Shown here in pieces: positions 51,701-59,994 of a stretch of 64,000 bases of DNA. The translations under genes and the position numbers were made by a program. Origin of the DNA: Martinezella rhizogenes (lineage in GTDB: Bacteria; Pseudomonadota; Alphaproteobacteria; Rhizobiales; Rhizobiaceae); the NCBI GenBank assembly GCA_013322215.1, contig JAAMEZ010000056.1, forward strand, positions 1-64,000, read 5' to 3'. The notes below the pieces were generated by a model that was given only the letters and a program-made list of their open reading frames with translations, ran no database searches and was not told the DNA's origin. The stretch's first letter is position 1. Every line of letters begins with the position of its first letter.

Positions 51701-52636
51701 ATGACTTCGATGACCGACACGCTCGACAGGCGTCACGACCGCAGGCCGTGGCTGAAGCGCCTGGCCGACGCCTCGGAGCCCTATCTCTACAGCGCCCCTG
51801 CCCTGATCCTCATCATCGCCGTGATGCTGGTGCCGCTGGCGATCGGCATATCCTACGCCTTCCGCGATATTCAGCTGCTCAATCCGTTTTCCGGCGGCTT
51901 CATCGGCCTTGAGCATTTTCGCGAGCTCTCGCAGGACAAGGCTTTCTACTGGGCACTGAAGAATACGCTTTGGTGGACGGGCGCTTCCGTGGCGCTGCAG
52001 TTCATCTTCGGCCTGATCCTGGCGCTGCTGCTCGACAAGCCGTTCTTCGGCAGATCGATCGTGCAGGCGCTGGTATTCCTGCCCTGGGCTGTTCCTTCTT
52101 TCCTCGCCGGCCTCAACTGGTCGTGGCTCTTCAATCCGGTCATCGGCCCGATACCGCACTGGCTCTACGCGCTCGGCCTGATGAGCGAACCGAACAACAT
52201 TCTGTCGGACCCGACCTATGCGATGTGGGGGCCAATCGTCGCCAATGTCTGGTGGGGCATTCCGTTCTTCGCGATCACGCTTCTGGCAGCGCTTCAGGCC
52301 ATTCCGCGCGATCTCTATGAGGCAGCCTCGATCGACGGCGCCGGCTGGTTCGAGCGCTTCCGCTCGATTACCCTTCCCTTCCTGGCGCCAACCATCGCCA
52401 TCACCGTCCTCCTGCGCACGGTCTGGGTCTCCAATTTTGCCGATCTGATCGTCGTCATGACGGGCGGCGGGCCTGCCGACCGCACGCAGATCGTCGCCAG
52501 CTACATCTTCACGCAGGCCTTCAAGCGGCTGGATTTCGGCTATGCCTCCGCCATCGCCCTGGTGCTGCTGGTGCTGCTGCTTGCCTATTCCATGCTGATC
52601 ATCCTGCTGCGGCAGACCCTGCTGAACAAGGATTGA
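51701..52636 (+). CDS. CUT1-family ABC transporter permease (MalF-like)
   Basis: The 311-residue inner membrane protein has six transmembrane segments and the EAA loop EAASIDGAGWFERFRSITLPFLAPT near 207-231. The ATG at 51701 is taken; it has only a weak CGGGA upstream, and a TTG two codons earlier is possible. It forms the importer with the permease gene that follows after 3 bases. Confidence 0.88.
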   Translation: MTSMTDTLDRRHDRRPWLKRLADASEPYLYSAPALILIIAVMLVPLAIGISYAFRDIQLLNPFSGGFIGLEHFRELSQDKAFYWALKNTLWWTGASVALQFIFGLILALLLDKPFFGRSIVQALVFLPWAVPSFLAGLNWSWLFNPVIGPIPHWLYALGLMSEPNNILSDPTYAMWGPIVANVWWGIPFFAITLLAALQAIPRDLYEAASIDGAGWFERFRSITLPFLAPTIAITVLLRTVWVSNFADLIVVMTGGGPADRTQIVASYIFTQAFKRLDFGYASAIALVLLVLLLAYSMLIILLRQTLLNKD

Positions 52637-52639
52637 GCC

Positions 52640-53470
52640 ATGAGACGATCCATCCTACCCATCATCGCGCATCGTCTGGCAATTCTTTGCTATGTCGTCT
52701 TCGCGCTTTTCCCGCTGTTCTGGCTGCTCAAGGTTTCGGTGACTCCGAATGACCTGCTTTATACCGAAGGCGTGCGCATGTGGCCGTCGCGCACGACATG
52801 GGAACATTACGCCTTCGTGCTGCAGCACAGCGACTTCCCGACATTCTTCAAGAACAGCCTGATCGTTGCCGGCTCGACGGCGATTGCCGTGACCATCTGC
52901 GCCTCTCTTTCCGGCTACGCGCTCTCGCGCTTCAACTTCCGTGCCAAATACTGGATCGTGGCGCTGATGCTGCTGACGCAGATGTTCCCGCTGGTCATGC
53001 TTGTCGCGCCGATCTTCAAGATCCTAACGCCGCTGCACCTGACCAACAGCCTGACCGGCCTCGTCATCGTCTACACGGCCTTCAACGTGCCCTTCGCCAC
53101 CTTCTTGATGCAGTCCTTCTTCGACGGCATTCCAAAGGATCTGGAAGAAGCTGCGATGATCGATGGCGCGACGCAGTTCACGGCTTTCCGGCAGATCATC
53201 CTGCCGCTGACGCTGCCCGGCATCGCAGCCACCCTCGGCTTCGTCTTCACGGCGGCATGGAGCGAACTTCTCTTTGCGCTGATGCTCATCAACGGCAATC
53301 AGGCCGCGACCTTCCCGGTCGGGCTTCTCACCTTCGTCTCGAAATTCTCGGTGGATTTCGGGCAGATGATGGCGGCTGGCGTCATGGCGCTCATTCCGGC
53401 CGCGCTCTTCTTCCTGCTCATCCAACGCTATCTCGTGCAGGGCCTGACGGCCGGCGCGGTCAAGGGTTAG
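52640..53470 (+). CDS. CUT1-family ABC transporter permease (MalG-like)
   Basis: The 276-residue inner membrane protein has six hydrophobic segments and the EAA motif EEAAMIDGATQFTAFRQIILPLTLPGI near 169-195. It ends RYLVQGLTAGAVKG, the typical MalG-type end. The gene starts 3 bases after the MalF-like stop and ends 4 bases before the ATPase gene. Confidence 0.9.
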   Translation: MRRSILPIIAHRLAILCYVVFALFPLFWLLKVSVTPNDLLYTEGVRMWPSRTTWEHYAFVLQHSDFPTFFKNSLIVAGSTAIAVTICASLSGYALSRFNFRAKYWIVALMLLTQMFPLVMLVAPIFKILTPLHLTNSLTGLVIVYTAFNVPFATFLMQSFFDGIPKDLEEAAMIDGATQFTAFRQIILPLTLPGIAATLGFVFTAAWSELLFALMLINGNQAATFPVGLLTFVSKFSVDFGQMMAAGVMALIPAALFFLLIQRYLVQGLTAGAVKG

Positions 53471-53474
53471 TCAA

Positions 53475-54533
53475 ATGGCATCGATCGATATTCAAAACGT
53501 CAAGAAAGCCTATGGCCACGTGCAGGTGCTGCACGACATCGACCTGCGGATCAAGGACGGCGAATTCGTCGTTCTTGTCGGCCCGTCCGGCTGCGGCAAA
53601 TCCACCCTGCTGCGCATGATCGCCGGTCTCGAGGATATTAGCGGGGGCGAAATTCGTATCGCCAACAATCGCGTCAATGAGCTCCATCCGAAAGATCGCG
53701 ACATCGCCATGGTGTTCCAATCTTATGCGCTCTATCCTCATATGAATGTCGCCGGCAACATGAGCTACAGTCTGCGGCTGCGGAAGGTGGCCAAGGATGG
53801 GATTGCCAAGGCGGTCGCCGGTGCGGCATCCAAGCTCGGCCTCGACCCGCTGCTGGAACGTCGGCCGAAGGCGCTCTCCGGCGGTCAGCGCCAGCGCGTC
53901 GCCATGGGCCGCGCCATCGTGCGGCAACCGAAAGCCTTCCTTTTCGACGAGCCGCTGTCGAACCTCGATGCGCGTCTGCGTGAGCAGATGCGCGCTGAAA
54001 TCAAGAAGCTGCACGGCGATCTTAAAGCGACGTCGATCTATGTGACCCATGACCAGATCGAGGCGATGACGTTGGCGGACCGTATCGTTGCCATGCACGG
54101 CGGTGTGGTCCAGCAGGTCGGCAGCCCGCTCGAACTCTATGATCGTCCCGCCAACCTCTTCGTCGCCGGCTTTATCGGGTCACCGGGCATGAACTTCCTC
54201 GATGCGACTTATGAGGGTGGTGCCGTCAAGCTCAAGGATGGTACGCTCATTTCGCTTCCGGAACCGCTAAAATTGGCAACCGCTGCGAAGGTGACGCTCG
54301 GTATTCGACCGGAGCACGTCGTGCTGTCGTCCAATCCGTCCGACATGGCCGCCAATGTCGAACTCATCGAACCCACCGGCTTCGGCATCATCCTGCATCT
54401 TTCGCTGCATGGCCTGCCGTTCAAGGTGTTCACCTTGGATCGCACCGCTCTGAGCGCGGGGACGCAGGTCAACGTCTCCTTCCCGGCACAGCATCTGCAT
54501 GTCTTCGACGAAGATGGAAAAAGGGCGGCTTGA
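53475..54533 (+). CDS. CUT1-family ABC transporter ATP-binding protein (UgpC/MsmX-like)
   Basis: The 352-residue ATPase has Walker A GPSGCGKST near residue 36, Q-loop FQSYALYPHM near 80, signature LSGGQRQR near 134, Walker B LFDEPLSNLD near 155 and the H-loop VTHDQIEAMTL near 190. A C-terminal TOBE/OB region (about 240-345) with LGIRPEHV is present. It powers the importer encoded just upstream. The 3' end of the gene doubles as a hairpin that terminates the opposite gene. Confidence 0.9.
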   Translation: MASIDIQNVKKAYGHVQVLHDIDLRIKDGEFVVLVGPSGCGKSTLLRMIAGLEDISGGEIRIANNRVNELHPKDRDIAMVFQSYALYPHMNVAGNMSYSLRLRKVAKDGIAKAVAGAASKLGLDPLLERRPKALSGGQRQRVAMGRAIVRQPKAFLFDEPLSNLDARLREQMRAEIKKLHGDLKATSIYVTHDQIEAMTLADRIVAMHGGVVQQVGSPLELYDRPANLFVAGFIGSPGMNFLDATYEGGAVKLKDGTLISLPEPLKLATAAKVTLGIRPEHVVLSSNPSDMAANVELIEPTGFGIILHLSLHGLPFKVFTLDRTALSAGTQVNVSFPAQHLHVFDEDGKRAA

Positions 54534-54543
54534 CGGCCGCCCT
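54518..54543 (-). terminator. minus-strand terminator inside the 3' end of the opposing ATPase gene
   Basis: AGGGCGGC and GCCGCCCT flank a 6-base loop that contains the ATPase stop codon. On the minus strand it is followed by five T. It serves the M24 peptidase gene, whose stop is 12 bases away. Confidence 0.65.
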
Positions 54544-54555
54544 GATTAAAAATCC

Positions 54556-55701
54556 TCAGTTCGCAAACGGCTGGGTCGGCCTGCTGGATGGTTGCGTAAA
54601 CCAACGCGGGCCGTCCGTCGTCATATAGATGTGATCCTCGAGCCGAATGCCGAATTTCTGCGGGAAGACGATCATCGGCTCGTTTGAGAAACACATGCCG
54701 GGCGCGAGTTCCGTCGTGTTGCCGCGCACGATATAAGGCTCCTCGTGAATTTCGAGGCCAAGGCCGTGGCCGGCGCGATGCGGCAATCCCGGCAGCTTAT
54801 AGTCCGGCCCGAGCGAATGTCTCGCCAGCACGGCACGAGCCGCATCATCCAGGCTGGAACAGGCGGCGCCTAGCTTTGCAGCGTCGAAAACGGCCTGCTG
54901 CGCCCCGCGCTCGATCGCCCAGGCATCCTCGAAGACGCTGTCGCCGCTTTTTAGCTTATATGTCCGCGTCAGGTCGGAATGATAGCCATCGATGCGGGCA
55001 CCCGTATCCACCAGAATGACATCGTCTTCGCCGAGCGTCTGATCGCCGTCTGCTCCGTGTGGCAGGGACGTGGCTTCACCGAAGGACACGATGCAGAAGG
55101 TCGAGCCGCCATGGGCACCGGCCTCGCGATGACGCCGGTCGATGAATTCCACGACTTCCGACGCGCGAATTCCCGGCTTGAGCAAGGCATGAGCTTGCTT
55201 GTGCACGTCCAGGGTCAGGTTCATGGCATATTGAATGAGCGCGATTTCGGCTGGGGATTTAATCCGGCGCAGGCCATTGATGATCGGCCCCCCATTTGCA
55301 AGCCTTTCTGCCCCAAGCTCGGCAGCCAGCGCGTTGTAGAAGTAAAGCGGCATATTGTCGTCGAGCGCCAGGGTGCCCGCGTTTCCGAGCACGCGGGCGA
55401 TCAGAGCCGCGCTGCTCTCCTCTTCCTGCCATTCGAGGATTTCGGCCGGCAGATGCGGTAGGGTTTCGACCCTGCTGCGTTCGAAGCCCGGCACGATGTA
55501 GTAAAGCCCGCTCGGCGTCACCAGCGCGCCGAGAAAACGCTCGCTCGCATGCCAGACGAGCCCGGTGAAATACCGCAGGCTCTCTGTTGGCCCGAGCAAC
55601 ATGCCGGCCAACCCCTGCGCGTCGAGCAGCTTTCGAAGCCTCGAAAGGCGCTGTTGCCTTTCTTCCTCAGTGATCCGGGGCACTGGATGTTGCCAGGACA
55701 T
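54556..55701 (-). CDS. M24 family metallopeptidase (Xaa-Pro dipeptidase-like)
   Basis: The ATG at 55699-55701 (GAGGAG upstream) gives 381 residues. Residues 1-140 form the N-terminal creatinase-like domain (MLLGPTESLRYFTGLVW near 34). The C-terminal pita-bread domain has all five metal ligands: two aspartates in VDTGARIDGYHSDLTR near 237-252, histidine in LPHRAGHGLG near 310, glutamate in SNEPMIVF near 343 and glutamate in RLEDHIYM near 357. It may cleave a proline dipeptide or a related C-N bond. It converges on the CUT1 importer operon and may process its substrate. Confidence 0.87.
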   Translation of the reverse strand: MSWQHPVPRITEEERQQRLSRLRKLLDAQGLAGMLLGPTESLRYFTGLVWHASERFLGALVTPSGLYYIVPGFERSRVETLPHLPAEILEWQEEESSAALIARVLGNAGTLALDDNMPLYFYNALAAELGAERLANGGPIINGLRRIKSPAEIALIQYAMNLTLDVHKQAHALLKPGIRASEVVEFIDRRHREAGAHGGSTFCIVSFGEATSLPHGADGDQTLGEDDVILVDTGARIDGYHSDLTRTYKLKSGDSVFEDAWAIERGAQQAVFDAAKLGAACSSLDDAARAVLARHSLGPDYKLPGLPHRAGHGLGLEIHEEPYIVRGNTTELAPGMCFSNEPMIVFPQKFGIRLEDHIYMTTDGPRWFTQPSSRPTQPFAN

Positions 55702-55867
55702 TCCTACTCTCCTCAATAATCTTCGTCTTATAGCCGCCCATCCTCGCACCGGACGGAACTGCGCCGACACTATCGTCCTCACGGGCATTATGTCGACAAA
55801 GAAAATACAAATGCGCCGCAATCACTCTCCCGAATGGTTGCCGCTGTGTTCGATCGCTAAATTATCT

Positions 55868-55885
55868 GACAGCGCGGACGCTGTC
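55868..55885. promoter_or_regulatory. perfect palindrome upstream of the DUF1127 gene
   Basis: GACAGCG-CGGA-CGCTGTC is a perfect 7+4+7 inverted repeat 46 bases before the start codon. It could be an operator, or a hairpin in the leader. Confidence 0.4.
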
Positions 55886-55930
55886 CCGATGGTTCACTGC
55901 CCTCATCGAAACAAATGGTGGAGTATCATC

Positions 55931-56158
55931 ATGCAAGCCGCAAACATCCTACTGTCTTCCGAACGCGTTCGCAGTCACTACAAGGCCCAACGCACGCCTC
56001 TTTCGGCGTTGCTAAGCCTTGTACATCTGCTTGCGTGCAAGATAGCCGAGCGCAGGAACCGCAACGCGCTTCTGGAACTGTCGGACGATCAGTTGAAGGA
56101 CATTGGCCTCTCCCGCGGTCAGAATGGAAGCGATGTCCATGTTTACAGCCGCTACTAA
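55931..56158 (+). CDS. DUF1127 domain small protein
   Basis: The 75-residue basic protein carries the DUF1127 motif LLELSDDQLKDIGLSR (residues about 48-63) in its C-terminal half, after an amphipathic helix AKIAERRNRNA-like segment. Such arginine-rich small proteins are abundant in Rhizobiales and have been linked to regulatory RNA or metabolic control. GGTGGAG lies upstream of the ATG at 55931. The frame is open far upstream, but only this start fits the family length. Confidence 0.8.
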   Translation: MQAANILLSSERVRSHYKAQRTPLSALLSLVHLLACKIAERRNRNALLELSDDQLKDIGLSRGQNGSDVHVYSRY

Positions 56159-56227
56159 AAACACGGCGCAGGACGTGCTAAGCTTTGCAAGCGCGGCGAG
56201 CATCGGCGCTGGGGTGGGGATTTCGGC

Positions 56228-57079
56228 ATGTCACAAATTTCGACAGCCTTGCTGCTGAAGACGAAAACTGTCCTCATCCGCGATGTCGTCTGCAATGGTG
56301 AATGCCGGCACAAGAGCAGCGAGGAATGCGCCCACAGGACAAGCCTCGTTTATCCTTATCGCGGCGTCTTCAAGCGCCATGTCGGTCAGAGCGATGCCGT
56401 TGCGGAAGCAAACCAGGTGCTTTTCTTCAATCGAGGCCAGGGATACCGAATCAGCCATCCTGTCGACGGCGGCGATTCCTGTCTCGACCTCATGATCGAC
56501 GAGAGCGTTCTTCACGAGCTTGCGCCCAAGGAACAGGTTCAATCCGGGGAAAGCGTCATCTTTCGTCGCCAGCGCCGACGCATCGATCCACGCGCACAGG
56601 CGCTCGTGGCGATGCTTCGCCATGGGCTCAGCCGCAAGATAGCCGAGAGCCTGGAAGGCGAAACACTGGCATTGACCCTTGTGCGCCGTTCTCTCGGCGA
56701 ACGGACGTCGCATGCGGCCGGCGCAAGTTATGGCCGGCAGAAGCTCGTTGATCGGGCAAAGCTGGTCCTCTCCTCCGATCTCGCCCGGCGCTGGACGCTT
56801 GCGGAGATCGCCAAGGACGTCGGCGTCTCGCCGGTTTATCTGACGCAGGTCTTCCAGCAGGTAGAAGCCATCCCGCTTTACCGCTATCAGCTGCGGCTTC
56901 GGCTGGCGCGCGCGCTCGATCTCCTCGCTTCCTATGACGACCTGACCATGCTTGGGCTCGATCTTGGTTTTTCCAGCCACAGCCATTTCAGCGCCGCCTT
57001 CAAACAGACCTATGGCCTGACGCCGGCGGAGTTTCAGCGTTCCGCTCAGTTGAAGCCCAAGGGCTACACGACTCGCTAA
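56228..57079 (+). CDS. AraC family transcriptional regulator with an N-terminal Cys cluster
   Basis: The 283-residue protein has a C-terminal AraC DNA-binding domain with two helix-turn-helix units (about 185-275: WTLAEIAKDVGVSPVYLTQVF near 198-218, then LGLDLGFSSHSHFSAAFKQTYGLTPAEF near 240-267). The N-terminal cupin-like domain starts with C22-x3-C26-x7-C34-x-H36 (VVCNGECRHKSSEECAH), which could bind a metal or act as a redox switch. Downstream is a small Cys-rich protein gene in the same direction. The regulator may control that gene (inference). Confidence 0.82.
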   Translation: MSQISTALLLKTKTVLIRDVVCNGECRHKSSEECAHRTSLVYPYRGVFKRHVGQSDAVAEANQVLFFNRGQGYRISHPVDGGDSCLDLMIDESVLHELAPKEQVQSGESVIFRRQRRRIDPRAQALVAMLRHGLSRKIAESLEGETLALTLVRRSLGERTSHAAGASYGRQKLVDRAKLVLSSDLARRWTLAEIAKDVGVSPVYLTQVFQQVEAIPLYRYQLRLRLARALDLLASYDDLTMLGLDLGFSSHSHFSAAFKQTYGLTPAEFQRSAQLKPKGYTTR

Positions 57080-57097
57080 AGATTCTGACAGCACCGC

Positions 57098-57103
57098 TAT
57101 AAT
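57098..57103 (+). promoter_or_regulatory. -10 element TATAAT before the Cys-rich protein gene
   Basis: A perfect TATAAT without a clear -35 at the usual distance (GCTAAA at 17 bases), as expected of an activator-dependent promoter. Transcription would begin near 57110, just before the hairpin at 57114. Confidence 0.4.
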
Positions 57104-57113
57104 GATCGATGCT

Positions 57114-57162
57114 CTCATGATCCTACCCCGGCAAGGGGGATCGATCAGGAAAGGATCATGAG
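57114..57162 (+). promoter_or_regulatory. leader hairpin that pairs the ribosome-binding site of the Cys-rich protein gene
   Basis: CTCATGATCCT (57114-57124) is the exact complement of AGGATCATGAG (57152-57162), which contains the AGGA ribosome-binding site and abuts the ATG at 57163. A smaller CCCC/GGGG hairpin (57126-57138) sits inside. TGATCGAT (57103-57110) and ATCGATCA (57140-57147) are also complementary and could form a competing structure if transcription starts far enough upstream. Control of translation by opening this stem is likely but untested. Confidence 0.5.
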
Positions 57163-57324
57163 ATGAAGAGAACTACATGTGCCGCTTGCGATTGCGAACT
57201 CGGTGCAGAGACCATCAAGGTCAATCTCGGCGGCAAATCGGTCGAAGTATGCTGCGAAGAATGTGCAGCCGCCTTGAAGGAGGCGGATCAATCGACATCG
57301 GCTGCGTCCGGAAGCAAGGAATAG
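57163..57324 (+). CDS. 53-residue Cys-rich protein, probable metal-binding (TRASH/YHS-like)
   Basis: The short gene codes for MKRTTCAACDCELG-type sequence with cysteines at 6, 9 and 11 and again at 30, 31 and 34 (VCCEECAAALKEA), the spacing of a small treble-clef metal site as in TRASH/YHS domains. The C-terminus is a polar Ser-rich tail. AGGA lies 7 bases before the ATG, inside the leader hairpin. The upstream AraC regulator also has a Cys cluster. A role as a metal chaperone, sensor or storage peptide in the cytoplasm is plausible. Confidence 0.68.
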   Translation: MKRTTCAACDCELGAETIKVNLGGKSVEVCCEECAAALKEADQSTSAASGSKE

Positions 57325-57332
57325 CAAACATC

Positions 57333-57369
57333 GTGGAGAGAGCTTTAGCCAAGCGACAACTCTCTCCAC
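57333..57369 (+). terminator. 10-bp hairpin after the Cys-rich protein gene
   Basis: GTGGAGAGAG and CTCTCTCCAC flank a 17-base loop 8 bases after the stop. There is no U-tract. It is probably a terminator or a 3' stabilising stem. Confidence 0.5.
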
Positions 57370-57589
57370 ATACAACCTGCAATCGGCCACACCCTACCTG
57401 TTGCTGCATCGAAGGACAAACTTTAAGGCGACAATAGAACAAATTGTAATGAAGCATTGCTGTCGGGCCATCAGCAAACTTCGTTCGCAATATTCCCCTT
57501 GCGGGAAAAGTTCAGAAACATATCGACGTATTGTATACATAAGGTCCTATTAGCTTTTGCTGCAGTTATTCGTAGCGAAGGCAATGATT

Positions 57590-58204
57590 ATGAAGAAACG
57601 ACTTATCGTCGCTGCTTTATTGGTAACGGCAATTGGCGGCGCAACCGCTTCGGCTTACGCAGCCGGTGTAGAAATCGCATCAGACCAGCCAAAGCCCGCG
57701 GGCGCCGAGACCGCACAGCCAGGTCCGGTCGGCCCGCCATCGGACGGTTGGTATTTCCAGGACCGTCATCCGGAAGGGCCGATGATGGCCTTTGGCGGCG
57801 GGATGCCCATGCCGCCGGGACCGCCGCACAGGCCAAACCCGGCCCTGATGATCGCAGAAAAACTGTCGGCGCTCGAAACATTGATCGGCGTCCGGAGTAA
57901 CCAGCTCGACGCCTGGCGGGATTATACCAGCGCCCTGATCGATCTCCTGACCCCTGCGAAGAATGAGCTGCCGGAGCCGCCGGCCGCCGATGATGCTGCC
58001 GCTTCCCCGGCGACCCATCAAGGCGATGGGCAGGCTCAGCTTTTTGGGGAGCGCCTGGCCGATCGCGTGCTCGATCGTGCCGCCAAGGCCAAGGTTCTCA
58101 AGGACAAGGCCGTTGCTCTGCGCAACGTGTTGAACTCCGATCAGCTCGCCAAATTGGAGGACGCGGAGCGGTCGCTCGTTCCCGGCCCGCATCCGTTCCA
58201 TTGA
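57590..58204 (+). CDS. hypothetical periplasmic protein (Spy/LTXXQ-like)
   Basis: The 204-residue protein has a Sec signal peptide (about 23 residues, ending AYAAG) and a Pro/Gly-rich first half with PMPPGPPHRPNP near 78. A helical second half (about 90-200) contains LSALETLIGVRSNQLDAWRDY and KALVLRNVLNSDQLAKLEDA-like sequence, resembling the paired LTxxQ helices of Spy/CpxP-type envelope stress proteins. The ATG at 57590 is chosen because GAAGG lies 8 bases upstream. It precedes the efflux operon in the same direction and may be linked to envelope stress or efflux. Confidence 0.6.
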   Translation: MKKRLIVAALLVTAIGGATASAYAAGVEIASDQPKPAGAETAQPGPVGPPSDGWYFQDRHPEGPMMAFGGGMPMPPGPPHRPNPALMIAEKLSALETLIGVRSNQLDAWRDYTSALIDLLTPAKNELPEPPAADDAAASPATHQGDGQAQLFGERLADRVLDRAAKAKVLKDKAVALRNVLNSDQLAKLEDAERSLVPGPHPFH

Positions 58205-58340
58205 TCGCTGACGGAGGGTCTTTCTGAGTGAAACCCCTCCGCCTCGTCACGACAGACCATTTCCTCTCCGCCTCCAACCAATTGAGATCCCCCCGGACGC
58301 CCCTGTTGGTTGGAAGGAGCGGCCCATCGTCGGGCCGAAT

Positions 58341-58374
58341 GGTCCGGGAACGCCCCGCCCGGCGCTCCCGGACC
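58341..58374 (+). terminator. strong hairpin between the periplasmic protein gene and the efflux operon
   Basis: GGTCCGGGAACGCC pairs with GGCGCTCCCGGACC over a 6-base loop with one mismatch. There is no U-run after it. It may be a partial terminator or attenuator ahead of the efflux operon. Confidence 0.45.
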
Positions 58375-58418
58375 AATGGCGTGTGAGCCCCGCCACCCTT
58401 CTCCGCAGAGGAAAAGTG

Positions 58419-59990
58419 ATGGTCTCCCTAATGCTCCATCGTCTTCCTGGCCTCAATCAGGGCCAGCGCACAGGATCAACAAAGCCAGGGATAGAAATCT
58501 TGCCGATATGTTTGCGCTCAAACACGGGACCGTTGAATATTACCATTGCCACCATATTCGTCGGAACATTGACAGGCTGCGTCGTAGGACCGGATTATAG
58601 GACACCCGATCTTGCCGTGCCGACGCACTGGGGCAGCAAGGCTGCAAACAAGCCTTCGCAGGCCCCGCAATTGTCGCAGTGGTGGAAACAGCTCAAGGAT
58701 CCGACCCTTGATGCGCTCATCGCAGAGGCGATCGCCAGTAATCTTGATGTTGCGACAGCCAAGGCAAAGATTCGAGAGGCACGCGCCACCTATCGGGAAC
58801 AGAAGGGTGCATTGCTGCCAACGGCGTCGGGAACAGCTTCAGCGGCGCGCACACGCACGTCGGCTGCGGAAGGCGGTACGACCGATGGGACCTTTTCCAC
58901 ATTGTATGACGGGGGATTCGACGCCAGCTGGGAGCTCGATCTCTTCGGCGGCAACAAACGCGCCGCGGAAGCGGCGAAATACGGCGTCGATGCTGCGGAT
59001 GAGCAGCTACGCGACACCATGTTGACCCTGATCGGCGATGTCGCATCCTATTATGTTCAGGCACGCGAATATCAGGCGCTGCGTGATCTGGCCAAGCGCA
59101 CTGCCGCATCGCAGCGCCAAAGCGCAGCTCTTACCCATGAGGAATATAAGGCGGGCAGCGCCACCGGCGTCGATACCGCCAAAGCCGACGCGCTCGCCAA
59201 TAGCACGGAGGCGGATATCCCGACCTACGAAATCTCTTATTCGGAAGCCGTCCATCGCCTGGGCGTGCTGCTCGGCAAGCCTCCGGCCACGCTTGAGGAC
59301 AGGCTGAAGGGCGGCGGTCCAATCCCGAGCCCCAAGACGAATGTCTCCGTCGGCATTCCCGCCAATATTCTGACTTCACGGCCGGATGTTCGCCTCGCAG
59401 AACGGCAGCTTGCGCAATATACCGCGAAGATCGGTCAGGCCGAAGCCAATCGTTATCCGTCAATCTCCCTGACCGGCGACATTTCATCATCGGCAGCCAG
59501 TATCGGTGATCTTGCAAAGAAGTCCTCCATCGGATGGACATTCGGCCCGACGTTGACGGTGCCGATCTTCCAGGGCGGACAGCTCAAGGCCGCCGTGGAC
59601 GTCGCCAAGGCCGAGCGGGATCAATACTTCATCGCCTACCAGTCGGCCGTTCTCTCGGCCATGGAAGATGTCGAAAATGCCATCGTATCGCTGACCCAGG
59701 AACGGCTGAGATACGGCAAGCTGGTCTCTTCAAGCAGTTCCTATCGCCGCGCCTCGAACCTCTCACACACGATGAACAAAGCTGGCGTTGTCGATTTTCT
59801 CGATGTGCTGGATGCCGAGCGCTCGCTCTATAGCGCTGAGGAGAACGCAATCGAGAGCAGAGCATCGATCGCTACCGACTATATCGCACTCAACAAGGCG
59901 TTAGGTGGAGGCTGGGACGGACAGGTCGATGTCTCCACATCTGTCGTCGTTGACACCGACACCGGTCCACATCTGGCCAAGGCCAAATAA
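58419..59990 (+). CDS. outer membrane efflux lipoprotein, NodT/OprM (TolC-like) family
   Basis: The protein (523 residues from the ATG at 58419, which has AGAGG 7 bases upstream) has a lipobox TLTGC about 54 residues in, followed by VVGPDYRTPDLAVP, typical of NodT-family lipoproteins. The mature part has the two repeated outer membrane efflux domains, with long coiled helices and NILTSRPDVRLAERQLAQYTAKIGQAEANRYPSISL-type sequence. The region before the lipobox is unusually long, so a later start (TTG near 58533) is possible. It forms the exit duct for the MacA/MacB pump encoded downstream. Confidence 0.85.
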   Translation: MVSLMLHRLPGLNQGQRTGSTKPGIEILPICLRSNTGPLNITIATIFVGTLTGCVVGPDYRTPDLAVPTHWGSKAANKPSQAPQLSQWWKQLKDPTLDALIAEAIASNLDVATAKAKIREARATYREQKGALLPTASGTASAARTRTSAAEGGTTDGTFSTLYDGGFDASWELDLFGGNKRAAEAAKYGVDAADEQLRDTMLTLIGDVASYYVQAREYQALRDLAKRTAASQRQSAALTHEEYKAGSATGVDTAKADALANSTEADIPTYEISYSEAVHRLGVLLGKPPATLEDRLKGGGPIPSPKTNVSVGIPANILTSRPDVRLAERQLAQYTAKIGQAEANRYPSISLTGDISSSAASIGDLAKKSSIGWTFGPTLTVPIFQGGQLKAAVDVAKAERDQYFIAYQSAVLSAMEDVENAIVSLTQERLRYGKLVSSSSSYRRASNLSHTMNKAGVVDFLDVLDAERSLYSAEENAIESRASIATDYIALNKALGGGWDGQVDVSTSVVVDTDTGPHLAKAK

Positions 59991-59994
59991 TCTC

